In this document: in pieces, positions 30,019-40,821 of the stretch
Layout of the letters: each line of letters opens with the position of its first letter
How positions within the stretch are numbered: the first letter of the stretch is position 1
Source: Calendula officinalis
Lineage: Eukaryota; Streptophyta; Magnoliopsida; Asterales; Asteraceae
Direction: 5' to 3'
DNA length: 64,000 bases
Assembly (NCBI GenBank): GCA_963853835.1
Contig: OY970820.1
Span: 75,822,909-75,886,908, forward strand
Program-made: the position numbers and the translations under genes
Notes under the pieces: generated by a model
The model's database searches: none
What the model was told of the DNA's origin: nothing
What the model saw: only the letters and a program-made list of their open reading frames with translations

Positions 30019-33000
30019 TTACTGAGAAATTGGTTTATCAGTTTTTCTATCATAATAAATCTTTTTGCCATTTTTATCAGTTTTAATAATTAAATTTACG
30101 CCATTAACAGTGTAATTAACAGGACGATAAACTGCAGAATCATAAACAATGCCATAAGCTTCTTTCGGAGAAATAAACTGTCTAGAGTCATTACATTTAT
30201 TTTTAACAGAAAAAGATGAAACTACAGACTTAGGTGGACTAGACTTCTTAAGTAGACTAGGCTTCTTAAGCATACTGGATCCAGTCTGAATAGACATCTT
30301 TGACTGCTTGGCTCTTGAGACTTCAGCTTGCTTCATGGACCTCTTCCTGTGAGACTCTAATCTTCAATCTGCAAGATTCAAAACAGGTGGATTAGAGCTT
30401 CTCTTCAAGATGGTTGGAACTGGGTTAACTGGTGTCGGTCCTAATAAAGAGGATTTAGAATTTTGAGAAACAGTTTTGTTCGTTTTAGGTTTTAATTCTA
30501 AAATGGTGTCCTCTAAATTATGTATTTTGTTTCGAACATTTTCTTTTTCTTTATCAAATGCCTTTTGAGTGTCATCAATTTCAGATTCTAATTGGACAAT
30601 TTTCTTTTCTAAAATTAATGGAGGAACATAAAGCTTTGGCTCTTTGATTTGTTTTAAAATTTCATTTTCAGAAATGGAAAATTCAGCTGGTGTGATGATT
30701 GGAAAATATTCGTTATGTTCAAATTTTGCTTTCTTCTTTTCATATGTTGAGTTTAAGGCATCATAATTGAAGCTAATTTGAACATTTTCTTCCTTTTCCC
30801 TGCTGAACTTTTCAATTTCTGCTCCTCATCTGGCATATGAAGGAAGCTTTGCCAGATTCCCAAGTTCATGTAATCGTAATTGTATAGTGTATGAAGAACA
30901 TCAGCAACTTTTTCCAGAGGAAGAGTATTCTCTGCTCTGAGACCCACTTTTGACTTGTATGATCTGAACTCTTTTGGCTCATTCAATTTTATTGTTTGTT
31001 CTGTGTGACCATCTTTGATGATCGTCTGCTCCAGTTTAGAAATATGTTCCTCAACATTTTCTTTTCTGACAGTAAGACTGTGTATGGTTGCTGATTGTTC
31101 ATCGATTTCCTTTTTAAAACTGTTCGTTATATTTTTGATTTGTTCATTTAATTTTTGAATTTCGATGTCAGCCGTCTTCAACTGATCTTTGTATTCTTTC
31201 ATCTTGATGTCTGCGGACTTCAACCATGTTTGCTCTCGATGTAATTGAATCACCAAGTCATTTATCAGCTTCTTGGAGTCGTCTTTATCACTTGACACCG
31301 TTTTCATGGTTTTCAGGGTTGAAATTTTAAGATTTTTTGTATTAATAATTTGATTTAGTCGATTGACCTCACTGGTGTGAGCAACATGAAAGGATGACAA
31401 CTGTTGTTGTAACTCTTGTGTTTTTTGATCTGAAATGTTATTTTGATTGACTTGAGGAACAAGAGTTTCAAGTTGACGACGAAAGGTAATTTTTCTGCCT
31501 TTAAGTTTGAGATTTGTGCATTAGATTCATTAGTTGTATTTACTTGTTTTTGTAGACTATTTTGTAATTCAGAAATTTGAAACTGAAAAGCAGATTTTGA
31601 CGTTGACAGCTGATTTTGTAATTCCTTGTTTACTTGAGTTAATTGAAGAGAGCATTGACTTAAATCACTTAAATCATTTAAAAGTTGTTCATTTTCGGAT
31701 TCTAAAAAAGTAATTTGTTTTGTCAGTTGTGATTTCTCATCAATTTTAAGAACACGTTTTTCATTAAACAAGGAATTCTCTAATTCATCAGTGTCTGAGT
31801 CAGATAGTAAAGAGTCAAAAGAAGAAGAGTGTACCTCATTTTCATCGTTCTCAGGGATGCCTAGCTCAGCTCTTAATTCGTTTGATCTCGCCATAAGAGC
31901 CAGACTGACAGTGCATTCCTCTTCCTCTTGATCATCTGAGTCTTCCAACCACTGTTGGTCCTCAGCCAGTAGGACTTTTCCATTCTCAACTTACTTAGCC
32001 ATGAGCATTTTCCTCTTGAAGTATTCAGAGTCTTTCACCTTTGCCTTCTTGCATTCTTTAGCAAAGTGCCCCGTCATACCACAGTTGTAGCATTTCTTCG
32101 GTGGCTCAGTAGAGGAAGATGAGAATTTGTTGTAAGGGGTTTGGGAAGAGGAGTTGAATTTGAAGTTTGAGGATGATCTGAGGTTGTTGTTTGTTATAGT
32201 ATTTGTTATAGTATTTGTTGTTATAGTATTTGTTATAACAACAAATACTAGAGCTTGAGATTAGAACTAGAGCTTGACGAACCGACTCAATTTCATCATT
32301 TGTCCCCTCAGGGATCAGAGTCTCTGGTTCATCTTTTACTACTTCTTTTGATTGAGCTGCCATCAGTGGTTCATTGATACCTTTGTTGAGAGCTTGGTTT
32401 TGTTTGGCCAACATGCAAGTGTGTCAACATTTTCTTGCCTAGATTTGGCGATTCCTTTCACCATAGTTTCATTTTGATGTAGGTATTCATATAATTCATG
32501 AACGTCTATGAGGCTTAAGCCCTTGTGCTGCATCGCACTGTTGCCAAACATTTCCCATTCGAGGAGTAGGGATTGAATAAATTTGATGTTAATTTCAAGG
32601 TTCCCTTTCTTTAGATTGTTCTTTCTGAGATCATTGAGCATGTTGCAGAATCTGTGGTAGGTTTGTTCCAATTCTTCTCCCGAGTTAGCTTTAAATTAAC
32701 CGTAGGTGTTTAGGGTGGATACCATCTTAGCTTTGTTACCCAGGTCAGTACCTTTCCATCTGCTTGAGGATCTCATCCCAGAGCTCTTTACCCGTGCTGA
32801 AACTATCAAGGCTGATGTATATCTCATTTGTAAGGCCCTGTAGTATATAAGAGTGTGCGTAAACGTCAGCTTAGCCCTTTCCTTCTGTTCTTGGGTGTAT
32901 TCCGTCGGGGGAATTTCAATCACACCTCCAGTTACTGCTGGTTGAGAGTTTGGGGCTGCTACCACAACACGGTAGAACTTTGCTGGTCCGGTTTGAAGAG

Positions 33001-33136
33001 AGTCAAGTATATCTGGACCGGCATGTTGACTTAGGATAAAATGGAGAAACCGTTTCTTCCATTGACCATATTCTCCTCGGTAGAGAACAGGTGGTTTGGT
33101 ATCCGATCCAATAGACAAGGCGTCCTTGGAAGTCAT
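30019..33136 (-). pseudogene. Broken gag of element B
   Basis: Starts like element A Gag (MTSKDALSIGSDTKPP) and can be followed through six separate frames: capsid region, the zinc-knuckle region (32060-32100, knuckle CYNCGMTGHFAKEC in a shifted frame), coiled coil (30753-31948), and the basic C-terminus with SIQTGSSMLKK. Frameshifts, stops and a TA-rich repeat expansion near 32195-32250 break it. The Cys/His cluster downstream of gag is also decayed. Confidence 0.85.
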
Positions 33137-33194
33137 TTTTGAGTGGTAAGGTTAAGAACACGACGGGAAAAAATTTAAAGTGTTGGAGAAAGTC

Positions 33195-33539
33195 CTCAGG
33201 CCGAAGTCTTTATGGTGTTCGGGTCGAAGAGTTGATAAGTGTTCGGGCCGAAGATTTATTAAGTGTTCAGGCCGAAGAATTGATGGTGTTCGGTCCGAAG
33301 AGTTGATAAGTGTTCGGGCCGAAGATTTGTTAAGTGTTCGGGCCGAAGATTTGTTAAGTGTTCGGGTCGAAGAATTGATGGTGTTCGGGTCGAAGAGTTG
33401 AAGGTGTTCGGGTCGAAGATTGTGGAGAAAGTTCGGGCCGAACTACGGAATAAGTTCGGGCCGAAGAGCTGAATAAGTTCGGGCCGAAGAAGTGAATAAG
33501 TTTGGGCCGAAGATTTCACTGTTCTCGGGCCGAGAACAG
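33195..33539. repeat. Inverted-repeat array 3: leader of element B
   Basis: About 15 units at 23-bp average spacing with core TTCGGGCCGAA, in the same position (between primer site and gag) and orientation as in element A. Linker sequences differ from A's (for example GATTTGTTAAGTG), while the cores agree. The unit nearest the LTR, 33519-33539, is a 21-nt inverted repeat with 10-nt arms around one G. Confidence 0.9.
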
Positions 33540-33984
33540 TAGCGTCGTTCTTGAACAGAACACTTTCGAACTGCCAAAAAATTTCACTAAATTGATCCTA
33601 GAACGCTCGTTTCTTAACCAAAATCGATGATTCTTTTTGCAAAATGACCCAAAAATGTTTTCCTTCAATCCATTTCAATAATATTCCCGAAAACCAGCTT
33701 AAATCTAATCTAAAATTTGAAATTTCAAGGTTTTTGAAGCTTTAATGGAGTTTACTCAAAATCACGATTTCTTCATCAAAATGGATTGGATTTGAATGTA
33801 AAGTGATTCTAAGCTTAATGAAATGATGAAATGAAGCTATTTAATCCATAAAAACAAGCATTAATACCTTAAATCCGGATTTTGATTTTTGACCCATTTT
33901 TCTTCAAAAACTTGAAAAACCCCACTTGATCTTTTGATTTGGACAGCAAGCAATGGATATGGATCGAATTCAGAGTGAATTTTT

Positions 33985-33996
33985 ACTCTGATACCA
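33985..33996 (-). promoter_or_regulatory. Primer binding site of element B
   Basis: Minus-strand TGGTATCAGAGT, one base from the tRNA-Met complement seen in element A, two bases inside the LTR end. Confidence 0.85.
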
Positions 33997-33998
33997 AT

Positions 33999-34281
33999 TG
34001 AAATGCCTAGAACAACAATCAACCCATTGCTTAATCAAATATGATGATTTTGGATGAAACTTGAAGATGAAGTTTTAGGGTTTTAGTGAGAAGAGAGAGG
34101 GAGAGAGGACAATTACTGAATGTGTTTTGATTAATTGCAAAAGTGAGGAATTAAGGATTACAACTTGACTTTTATACCATCTCCTTAATTCCTTTAATTA
34201 AACCTAAATAACTAACTAAACTAATATACAATGTTACAATCTACCCCTAAACTATTAATTACAACAATTTAAGACCTAACA
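33999..34281 (-). repeat. 5' LTR of element B (283 bp)
   Basis: Minus strand begins TGTTAGGTCTTAAATTG and ends GGCATTTCA. TATA-like GGTATAAAAG near 34170-34180 (minus). It shares block order with element A's LTR but is shorter near its start. Outer flank CATAA. Confidence 0.8.
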
Positions 34282-34646
34282 CATAACTGTTCTATAACAT
34301 CAAACTTCATGTTATTGACCTATAAAATTTACTGTTATTACCACCTCCATTACTGTAGACGATTCTCATCTTTTACATATCTTTGAAATATATGCATGTT
34401 TAACTTGGAAAGCATTAATTCTCATAGACAATGTAAGCATGGTGCTTCTGATTCATTTTCTCGACAAGTTTTCAGGATACACAACCTTGAACATGTATAA
34501 CATCACAACCATAGACATGATGGAGGTAAAAAGAAACTTTTATACCTTGTTCATTGAAACAAAACAAAAACACAAGTAAAATAAACCAAGATTACATATC
34601 AAATGACACAAGAACTAAAAACTTCCAACATCTTCTATCCTAGAAC
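34282..34646. other. HSP70 3' flank
   Basis: AT-rich sequence between element B and the HSP70 stop codon. The part nearest the gene (about 34540-34646) probably is its 3' untranslated region. No other gene is seen. Confidence 0.5.
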
Positions 34647-36917
34647 TTAATCGACCTCTTCAATCTTTGGGCCAGCACCGCCACTCGCACCACCAGCGGA
34701 CAGGCCATCCTCATCCATACAACCACCCATGTCGGGCCCACCAGCACCACCTTCATACATTCTGGCGATGATCGGGTTGCAAACACCCTCCAATTCCTTC
34801 ATCTTGTCCTCAAACTCCAACTGATTCAACCACTTGATGGCCTCCTCAACCGCATCCTCCACCTTCTTCTTCTCATCCGCAGGCAGCTTTGAGCTTTTTT
34901 TCTCATCTTTAATGGTGTTCCTCATGTTATACGCATAATTCTCCAATGCGTTCTTTGCCTCCGCCTTTTTCTTATGTTCTTCGTCTTCCGCCTTGTATTT
35001 CTCTGCCTCCTGCACCATCTTCTCTATCTCCTCCTTTGACAGACGCCCTTTGTCGTTGGTGATGGTGATCTTGTTCTTCTGACCTGTTGTCTTGTCCTCT
35101 ACTGACACGTTCAAGATCCCGTTGGCATCAATGTCAAAACAGACGATGATATGCGGGACCCCACGAGGAGCCATCGGGATTCCCGACAGCTCAAACTTCC
35201 CCAACAGATTGTTGTCTTTCGTTTGCGTTCTTTCACCCTCATAAACATGGATCAGAACCCCCGGTTGGTTATCTGAGTAGGTCGAGAATACCTGCTCTTT
35301 CTTGGTGGGGATGGTGGTGTTTCTCGGGATCAAAACTACATAACACCTCCAGCCCAAGAGACAAAGGTGTCACATCCAACAAAAGCAGATCCTGAACTTT
35401 CTGATTCCCTTCACCGCTCAAAATGGCAGCCTGAACCGCCGCACCGTACGCAACCGCCTCATCCGGGTTGATGCTCTTGCACAGATCCTCCCCGTTGAAG
35501 AAATCCTGCAGCAATTGTTGGACTTTGGGGATTCGAGTTGAGCCGCCAACAAGAACCACATCATGAACATTGCTCTTATCCATCTTGGCATCTCTCAGAC
35601 ACTACTCAACAGGCTCCATACACTTCCTGAACAGATCCATGTTCAATTCCTCAAATCTTGCACGAGTGATGGAAATCGATCCCTTCGTATAAAGAGTCGA
35701 TTTCGATGTGTGGTTTGGGCGGTGGACGAAAGCGTCCTCTTGGCTCTCTCGCAAGCTGTTCTTAATCTCCTCAAAGCTCTTGGATATCCTTCTTATTCTT
35801 CCTCTTAAACTCCTGAACAAAGTGGTTAACCATCCGGTTGTCAAAATCTTCCCCGCCCAAATGTGTGTCGCCAGCTGTCGATTTCACTTCAAAGACGCCC
35901 TCTTCAATGGTGAGCAGAGAGACATCAAAAGTACCGCCTCCCAAATCAAAAATCAACACGTTCTTCTCGCCGACACTGGAAGCCTTCTTCAATGGTGAGC
36001 AGTCGGCTCGTTGATGATACGCATCACATTCAGCCCATAAATCACACCGGCGTCTTTTGTGGCCTGCCACTGTGAGTCGTTGAAGTAAGCAGGCACTGTC
36101 ACAACCATGTTTTTCACAGTTGTTCCCAGGAAAGCTTCGGCAATCTCCTTCATTTTGATTAAAACCATGGAAGAGATCTCTTCAGCTGAGAATTGTTTCT
36201 CTTCTTTCTTGTAATTCACAACGATCATGGGCTTGTCGCCGGCCCCAGGGACCATTTTGAACGGCCAGTGCTTCATGTCGCTCTGCACTGATGGATCCGA
36301 GAATCTCCTCCCGATCAAACGTTTAGCATCTGCAACGATGATTCAATTAGAATTCAGACTTGATCATAATTCCAATACAAACAATGACAAAGTTCCTCGA
36401 CAATTTCAATTTTAAACAATTCAATTATAAACCCCTCTTTCTCAATAAACCGTTAACCAAATTTTGAAACAGTGCTCAGAATGATTGAATCCTAATTACA
36501 CTTCTACACATCCAATTACAGAAAGCCTTACTTATGAATACTCTGTTTTACATACTATGAAGTCTGGACAGTTCGTTAACTTAAATAAATCACAAAGTTG
36601 ACTGATTTAGTCAACATTATAAATCCCAAAAATCAAGGCCAACAATTAAGATAAGAACAGATAAATCGAACATCGGTATAGAAAGAGTTTATTTAAGACG
36701 TACCAAAAACAGTGTTTGTTGGATTCATGGCGACCTGGTTCTTAGCAGCATCTCCAATCAGACGCTCAGTATCCGTGAAACCAACGTAAGAAGGTGTCGT
36801 CCTGTTCCCCTGGTCATTCGCAATGATCTCTACTCGATCATGTTGCCAAACACCGACGCACGAGTATGTAGTTCCGAGATCAATTCCGATCGCCGGTCCT
36901 TCACCTTTTCCAGACAT
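34647..36917 (-). pseudogene. HSP70: Cytosolic HSP70 gene, damaged
   Basis: Cytosolic HSP70 chaperone (ATPase that binds unfolded peptides). Exon 1 (36917-36704) encodes MSGKGEGPAIGIDLGTTYSC, the ATP-binding start. An intron (36330-36703, GT...AG) sits at the usual plant HSP70 position, splitting the Asp codon before AKRLIGRRF. Exon 2 (36329-34647) runs to the cytosolic signature GPKIEEVD. Exon 2 is disrupted: loss of about nine codons after INEPTA near 36000 with a frameshift, a deletion after KNKKDI near 35785, two small shifts near 35650-35700, a TAG in place of a Lys codon at about 35604, and a shift after SLGLE near 35350. Otherwise the sequence is close to family consensus, so the damage is recent or partly sequencing error. 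The Met in KMSGK is the real start. Confidence 0.85.
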
Positions 36918-37052
36918 CTTTCCGATCACTTCCGAAAAGTAAGATCAGAATTGAAAATTTTAACACATAAAAGAATTGACAGAAACTTGCTGTTAAGAAT
37001 GATGATGTTGTTTTCTTTGTTGATGATGATGAGAATGAATGAAAGTAGGGTG

Positions 37053-37139
37053 GGTTATATATTGGGGGAAAGAGTGATTCCAGAATGTTGTTCTCTCTCG
37101 ACGTTTTTGGTAATCGAATTCCACGGGAAGGTTCGAGAA
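37053..37139 (-). promoter_or_regulatory. Heat-shock promoter of the HSP70 gene
   Basis: Upstream of the HSP70 start there is a TATA-like TTATATATT (37054-37062) and two heat-shock elements. One is TTC-CA-GAA-TG-TTG with a further TTC (37078-37093). The other is a perfect three-unit GAA-GG-TTC-GA-GAA (37127-37139). Alternating GAA/TTC at 5-bp steps is the heat-shock factor binding pattern. Confidence 0.8.
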
Positions 37140-37864
37140 TGTTAATGTTCCTCTCGGCGCCTGGTTGGTTCTAGCAGCTTCCCACCGTTATTTCTTCGGT
37201 GAATCCTTTTTCTATTGTTTTAATTTGTTTTATAATAAATTAATAAAAAATATTTATTTATTTATTTTGTTCTACGTAGTCCTTTCAAACACACGCCTTT
37301 ATTCCAAAATTCTTAAACCAAACACGATATATCAATAAATGGGGATCATATCAGAAACACATGTAATATATATTTCTTTTGGTTAGAAAATGGTTAAAAT
37401 TACTTACTATTATAATTTATTTAATTTAACTATAATACATTTGCTATTCATATGGCACTGTTCATTAGCTTTGAAACGAAGTTTTAAAGAAGTTTAAACA
37501 ATATTCAGATGGTTACAATCCAATGTGCCAATACATGGTGCAACAAATATTATTTAATTGAGTTCAAAATATAAAATATTTAAGATTCAAGATGAGTAAC
37601 CTCTATTTCTAGGAGTCTTCAAGAAGGTTCAGAAAATTGAAAGGATTGCAATCCAATGTGGCGATTTTGTGGTGCAACATATGTTATTTAATTTAAGATT
37701 TTTTTTAATATATATCTCTAGGCATATGCTTAAGTGGATTAACTTACTTAAAATTTTCTAATAATGTCTTACTACTCGTTAATGAAGTTCATATTTTACA
37801 TTTATAAGAGATATATTAAATATATTTTTTAATTTAATTGGAAACTTAATAGTAGTTAATACAT
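37140..37864. other. Intergenic, no gene seen
   Basis: AT-rich. A short direct repeat, GGTTACAATCCAATGTG at about 37510 and GATTGCAATCCAATGTG at about 37645, each followed by a GGTGCAACA stretch, suggests an old local duplication. No ORF of interest. Confidence 0.5.
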
Positions 37865-38413
37865 CTAAGACGGGTGCCATCGGGAGGCCGGTTGGCCGCC
37901 GGTTGGCCACCGACGGAACCGGCGCCGTTGGCACGGTCCGCCGGTTGGCCGCCGGTTGGACCGCCGGTCGGCAAACTCGCGAGGGAAGAGACGGAGGGCT
38001 GGAGCGAGAGAGAGAGGGGGGAAGAGAGAGAGAGTGTAATATTTTATTTTTATTTTTTTTTTTAATTTTTTTTAAAGTTTTTTAAAAAAAATAATATTTA
38101 AAAAAATCTAAAAAAAAATCTAAAAAATTCAGAAAAAATCTAAAAAATTCAATTTTTTTTAAAAAAAATAAACTTTTTATATAATGTCTTTTTTTAATTA
38201 ATGTAATTTATTTTTATTAGTTATATGTTTTAATTAGTTGTATATTTTATTAGAAAAAGAAAAGTGGTGGGGCCCAAAGTTGGTGAAGTGACGGAGTGCT
38301 GTTGGCATGGGTGCGTCAGTTTAGTGTTAGTTAGTTTGTATGCTGACGTGGCGCTGAGTTGGCAGCAACTGACGGCGTCAGTTGCCGTCACCATTGGCAC
38401 CGGTCTAAACCTA
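37865..38413. mobile_element. MITE-like element with GGTGCCA inverted ends
   Basis: About 550 bp. The left end reads TCTAAGACGGGTGCCA and the right end is its imperfect reverse complement, TGGCACCGGTCTAAA. GC-rich terminal blocks (GCCGGTTGGCCGCCGG on the left, GACGGCGTCAGTTGCCGTC on the right) enclose an A/T homopolymer core. No ORF is credible and no target-site duplication was confirmed. Confidence 0.5.
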
Positions 38414-39422
38414 TGTCTATATAATACAGTGCAAATCATTCGGATCAGTAATCTATTTTTACCTTTTATAGTTATTCTCTTATTTCCTTTTCTATATATT
38501 AGAAGTTTCAATAAAGATATTATTATTTATTTTTTAACAGTATAATACACATCCTTTAAACTACTTATAATTTTTTTATTTTTTTTCCATAAAAGGACTT
38601 GAACTCATGACTATAAGTCAATAAGGAACACATTTCAAGACCTTATAGCACTAGGTTACCAATATTTTGCTGTAAAGGTACTATTATTGATGTTATGTTT
38701 ATCAAATAATAATTATTCATAACATTTATTCAAAATAAAATACTAAATGTATGGTTGTAACACATGTTTGAATGGTTGTACACGAATGATGAAATGACTT
38801 TTTTATCCTCATGTGTATTGAACATGGGGTTGACACTGCTTAGCGTAAATGACTACGGGTGTAACAAGTTTCCGAAATAAGGACTACCAATGTAATTTTT
38901 AAATCTAAAAAACCAAATGCGATATGTGGTACAAACTATAAGGATGATCAATGCATATACTCTAACCATAATTATAGGACGAGTTACAAAAATATGTCAC
39001 GTTGTTTCCTTAACTCTACCAATCAACATTTTTACTAATTTCTATTACTTTTCTTCAAAGATATACGTTGATAAATCACTGAAAGAAAATGCTATAGAAT
39101 ATACCTACAACAACGTGCGGGACAATATATCACTTGTTACTTACTATTATTAATATTGTTTAGGCATGTGTACGATCTAAAAATCGAATAAGTTACGCTG
39201 AGCCGAATTTAGAGTCGAGAAAATGCTTTTGTCGGGACCCAGAACCGAACTGATGACGTAAACCGCAGTTTTCCAAATATTTCTAGTTATTTCAGGTTTG
39301 GATAAGAGCGAACCGGGCCGAGAACCAATATTGCATATAAATTAAAACCGAGAACCGGACAAGTATAGTTCGGTTCATTAGGGTTCATCTCGGTTCGATT
39401 TGCTTCATTTCAGTAGTGTCGG
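38414..39422. other. Intergenic with repeat relics
   Basis: No gene. Near 38590-38665 a minus-strand GAGTTCAAGTCC in a tRNA-like context suggests a degraded SINE. At 38790-38890 text such as GACTTTTTTATCCTCATGTG resembles part of the foldback MITE family in the SEC14 introns. Confidence 0.4.
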
Positions 39423-39774
39423 TAGGGGTGTTCAAAAATATCCGAAAAATCGGGCACCCGAAAAAGTATCAGATACCCGAAAATCCGTGTATCCGAAAAA
39501 CCGGGTATCCGGATTTCGGATACCATATCCGGATTTCGGATACCATATCCGGGTAGTGTTTTCAAAAAAATTGGATACCCGAAATATGAAAATATACAAA
39601 AAAAAAAATATCCGAAATATTTAAAAAAGACCCGAAATATAAGAAAATACCCGAAAAATATTTGAATTTTATGTTTATCGGATACCCGAAATCCGAGTAT
39701 TCGTATTTCGGATACGAGATTCAGATAGTAAAAATCACTATTCAAAAATCCGGATACCCAATTTTGAACCCCTA
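39423..39774. mobile_element. hAT-type MITE (352 bp) rich in ATCCGGATA motifs
   Basis: Flanked by the 8-bp direct repeat AGTGTCGG (39415-39422 and 39775-39782). The ends are inverted: TAGGGGTGTTCAAAA at the left, and the reverse complement of TAGGGGTTCAAAA at the right. An 8-bp target-site duplication and short inverted ends fit the hAT superfamily. The interior is made of many CCCGAAAATCCG / ATCCGGATTTCGGATACC repeats and has no coding capacity. Confidence 0.85.
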
Positions 39775-40197
39775 AGTGTCGGATGGTTCTTGATCTTGTT
39801 TACACAAGCCTATATCCGTTTGTCAAAAAGAAATATAGACATTTTACAGGCATTTTTTAGACTATAAGTTTTGAAGTCTTTTGGTTTTTTTCCTTTTTGT
39901 AATATAATTTTACAAATATACGTGTTTTTCATAAGTACTAAATAGTGATTTTAATAACAAAATTACCATTAAAATATGTGATATGTGATATGTAATGAAG
40001 TAATTAGGAGGTTAATAAATAATAATTGATAGGCAAATCCATCACTTATGTCCAACTGCTACAACTGACGTGGACGGCTTCACTTACAGACAGCGCAAAA
40101 CAAGTACACCAAACCAAAATTAACAAATTCTAGCTCGTTAGTTAGAATACGAAGATCTCAGATCACTTCTGTTTCCAATCGTAGATCAACCTATTCG

Positions 40198-40821
40198 ATG
40201 GAGAATTCGATTTATTTAGCTGTTCCAGGTATAATTTGTGTTTTTCGGTTTGTTTCTTCTTCGAATTCCAATTTCTTTTTTCTCGTATTGTTTGTTAGAC
40301 CGAATTTTGCAATGGAAACTCCTTTCGTATGAATGTTGCTTAGATTTACGGTTCAAAAATCATGATTTTCTATTCATATTTTGGCATTTTTATCGGCGAT
40401 TCGGAGAACTCTTAGATGCGAAGATTAGGGTTTCCACTTTACGGTGATATAAGATTTTTAAAACTCATCATTCATGTTTAGTCTTTATTTATTTGTTATG
40501 TTTTATTGTTATTCAATGATCCAGAAACCTAGTACACCCCCAACAAGATTGCTCCATCATCAATTGAAGTTAACACAGTTTTTTTATTTCTGAATTATTA
40601 TTAATTAATAACAGAGACAGCGTTGGGGGATGAATGGACAGAATCATTATTACAGTTACGTTTATTCCACACAAGTATGCTAATTTCATGTGCTTGCAGG
40701 TTGATAACCACAAGACTTACTTGAAAATGACTCTTTTGGTCAGAAGATGGAGTCTAATTCCTAAAAATACCGTTGACATTGTTTTCTGATTTACAAGATC
40801 AGTTTATGAGATTAGTTTATA
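40198..40821 (+). promoter_or_regulatory. 5' leader of the SEC14-like gene with a short upstream ORF
   Basis: A probable leader exon ends at 40228 (CCAG followed by GTATAA) and the next begins at 40700 after TGCTTGCAG. Splicing this intron creates an 11-codon upstream ORF, MENSIYLAVPG followed by TGA, whose Gly codon spans the junction. Unspliced RNA would read on into the intron. The main ATG is at 40822. Confidence 0.55.

Larger units (their letters stand above)
25851..34281 (-). mobile_element. Element B: decayed relative of element A, lacking its 3' LTR
   Basis: Same order as element A: 5' LTR (33999-34281), primer site, inverted-repeat leader, gag, pol. It stops about 180 bp after the pol end, with no third ORF and no 3' LTR, so the 3' end is deleted or replaced. 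Gag and pol are closely alike in sequence to A but carry many frameshifts, stops and deletions. Confidence 0.85.

Noticed and set aside
33195..33539. CRISPR-like array (short repeats with spacers)
   Set aside because: Repeat core is only 11 nt, linkers are similar to each other, and the setting is a plant retrotransposon leader; no cas genes.
35563..35998. Plus-strand ORFs across HSP70
   Set aside because: Antisense shadows of HSP70 coding sequence; repeated identically in the second copy.
37874..38085. Short Gly/Pro/Arg-rich plus ORFs
   Set aside because: Lie in the GC-rich terminal block of a MITE-like element and run into A/T homopolymers.
39410..39745. Phe/Tyr-rich minus ORF of 111 codons
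   Set aside because: Produced by CCGGATA-type subrepeats of the hAT MITE.
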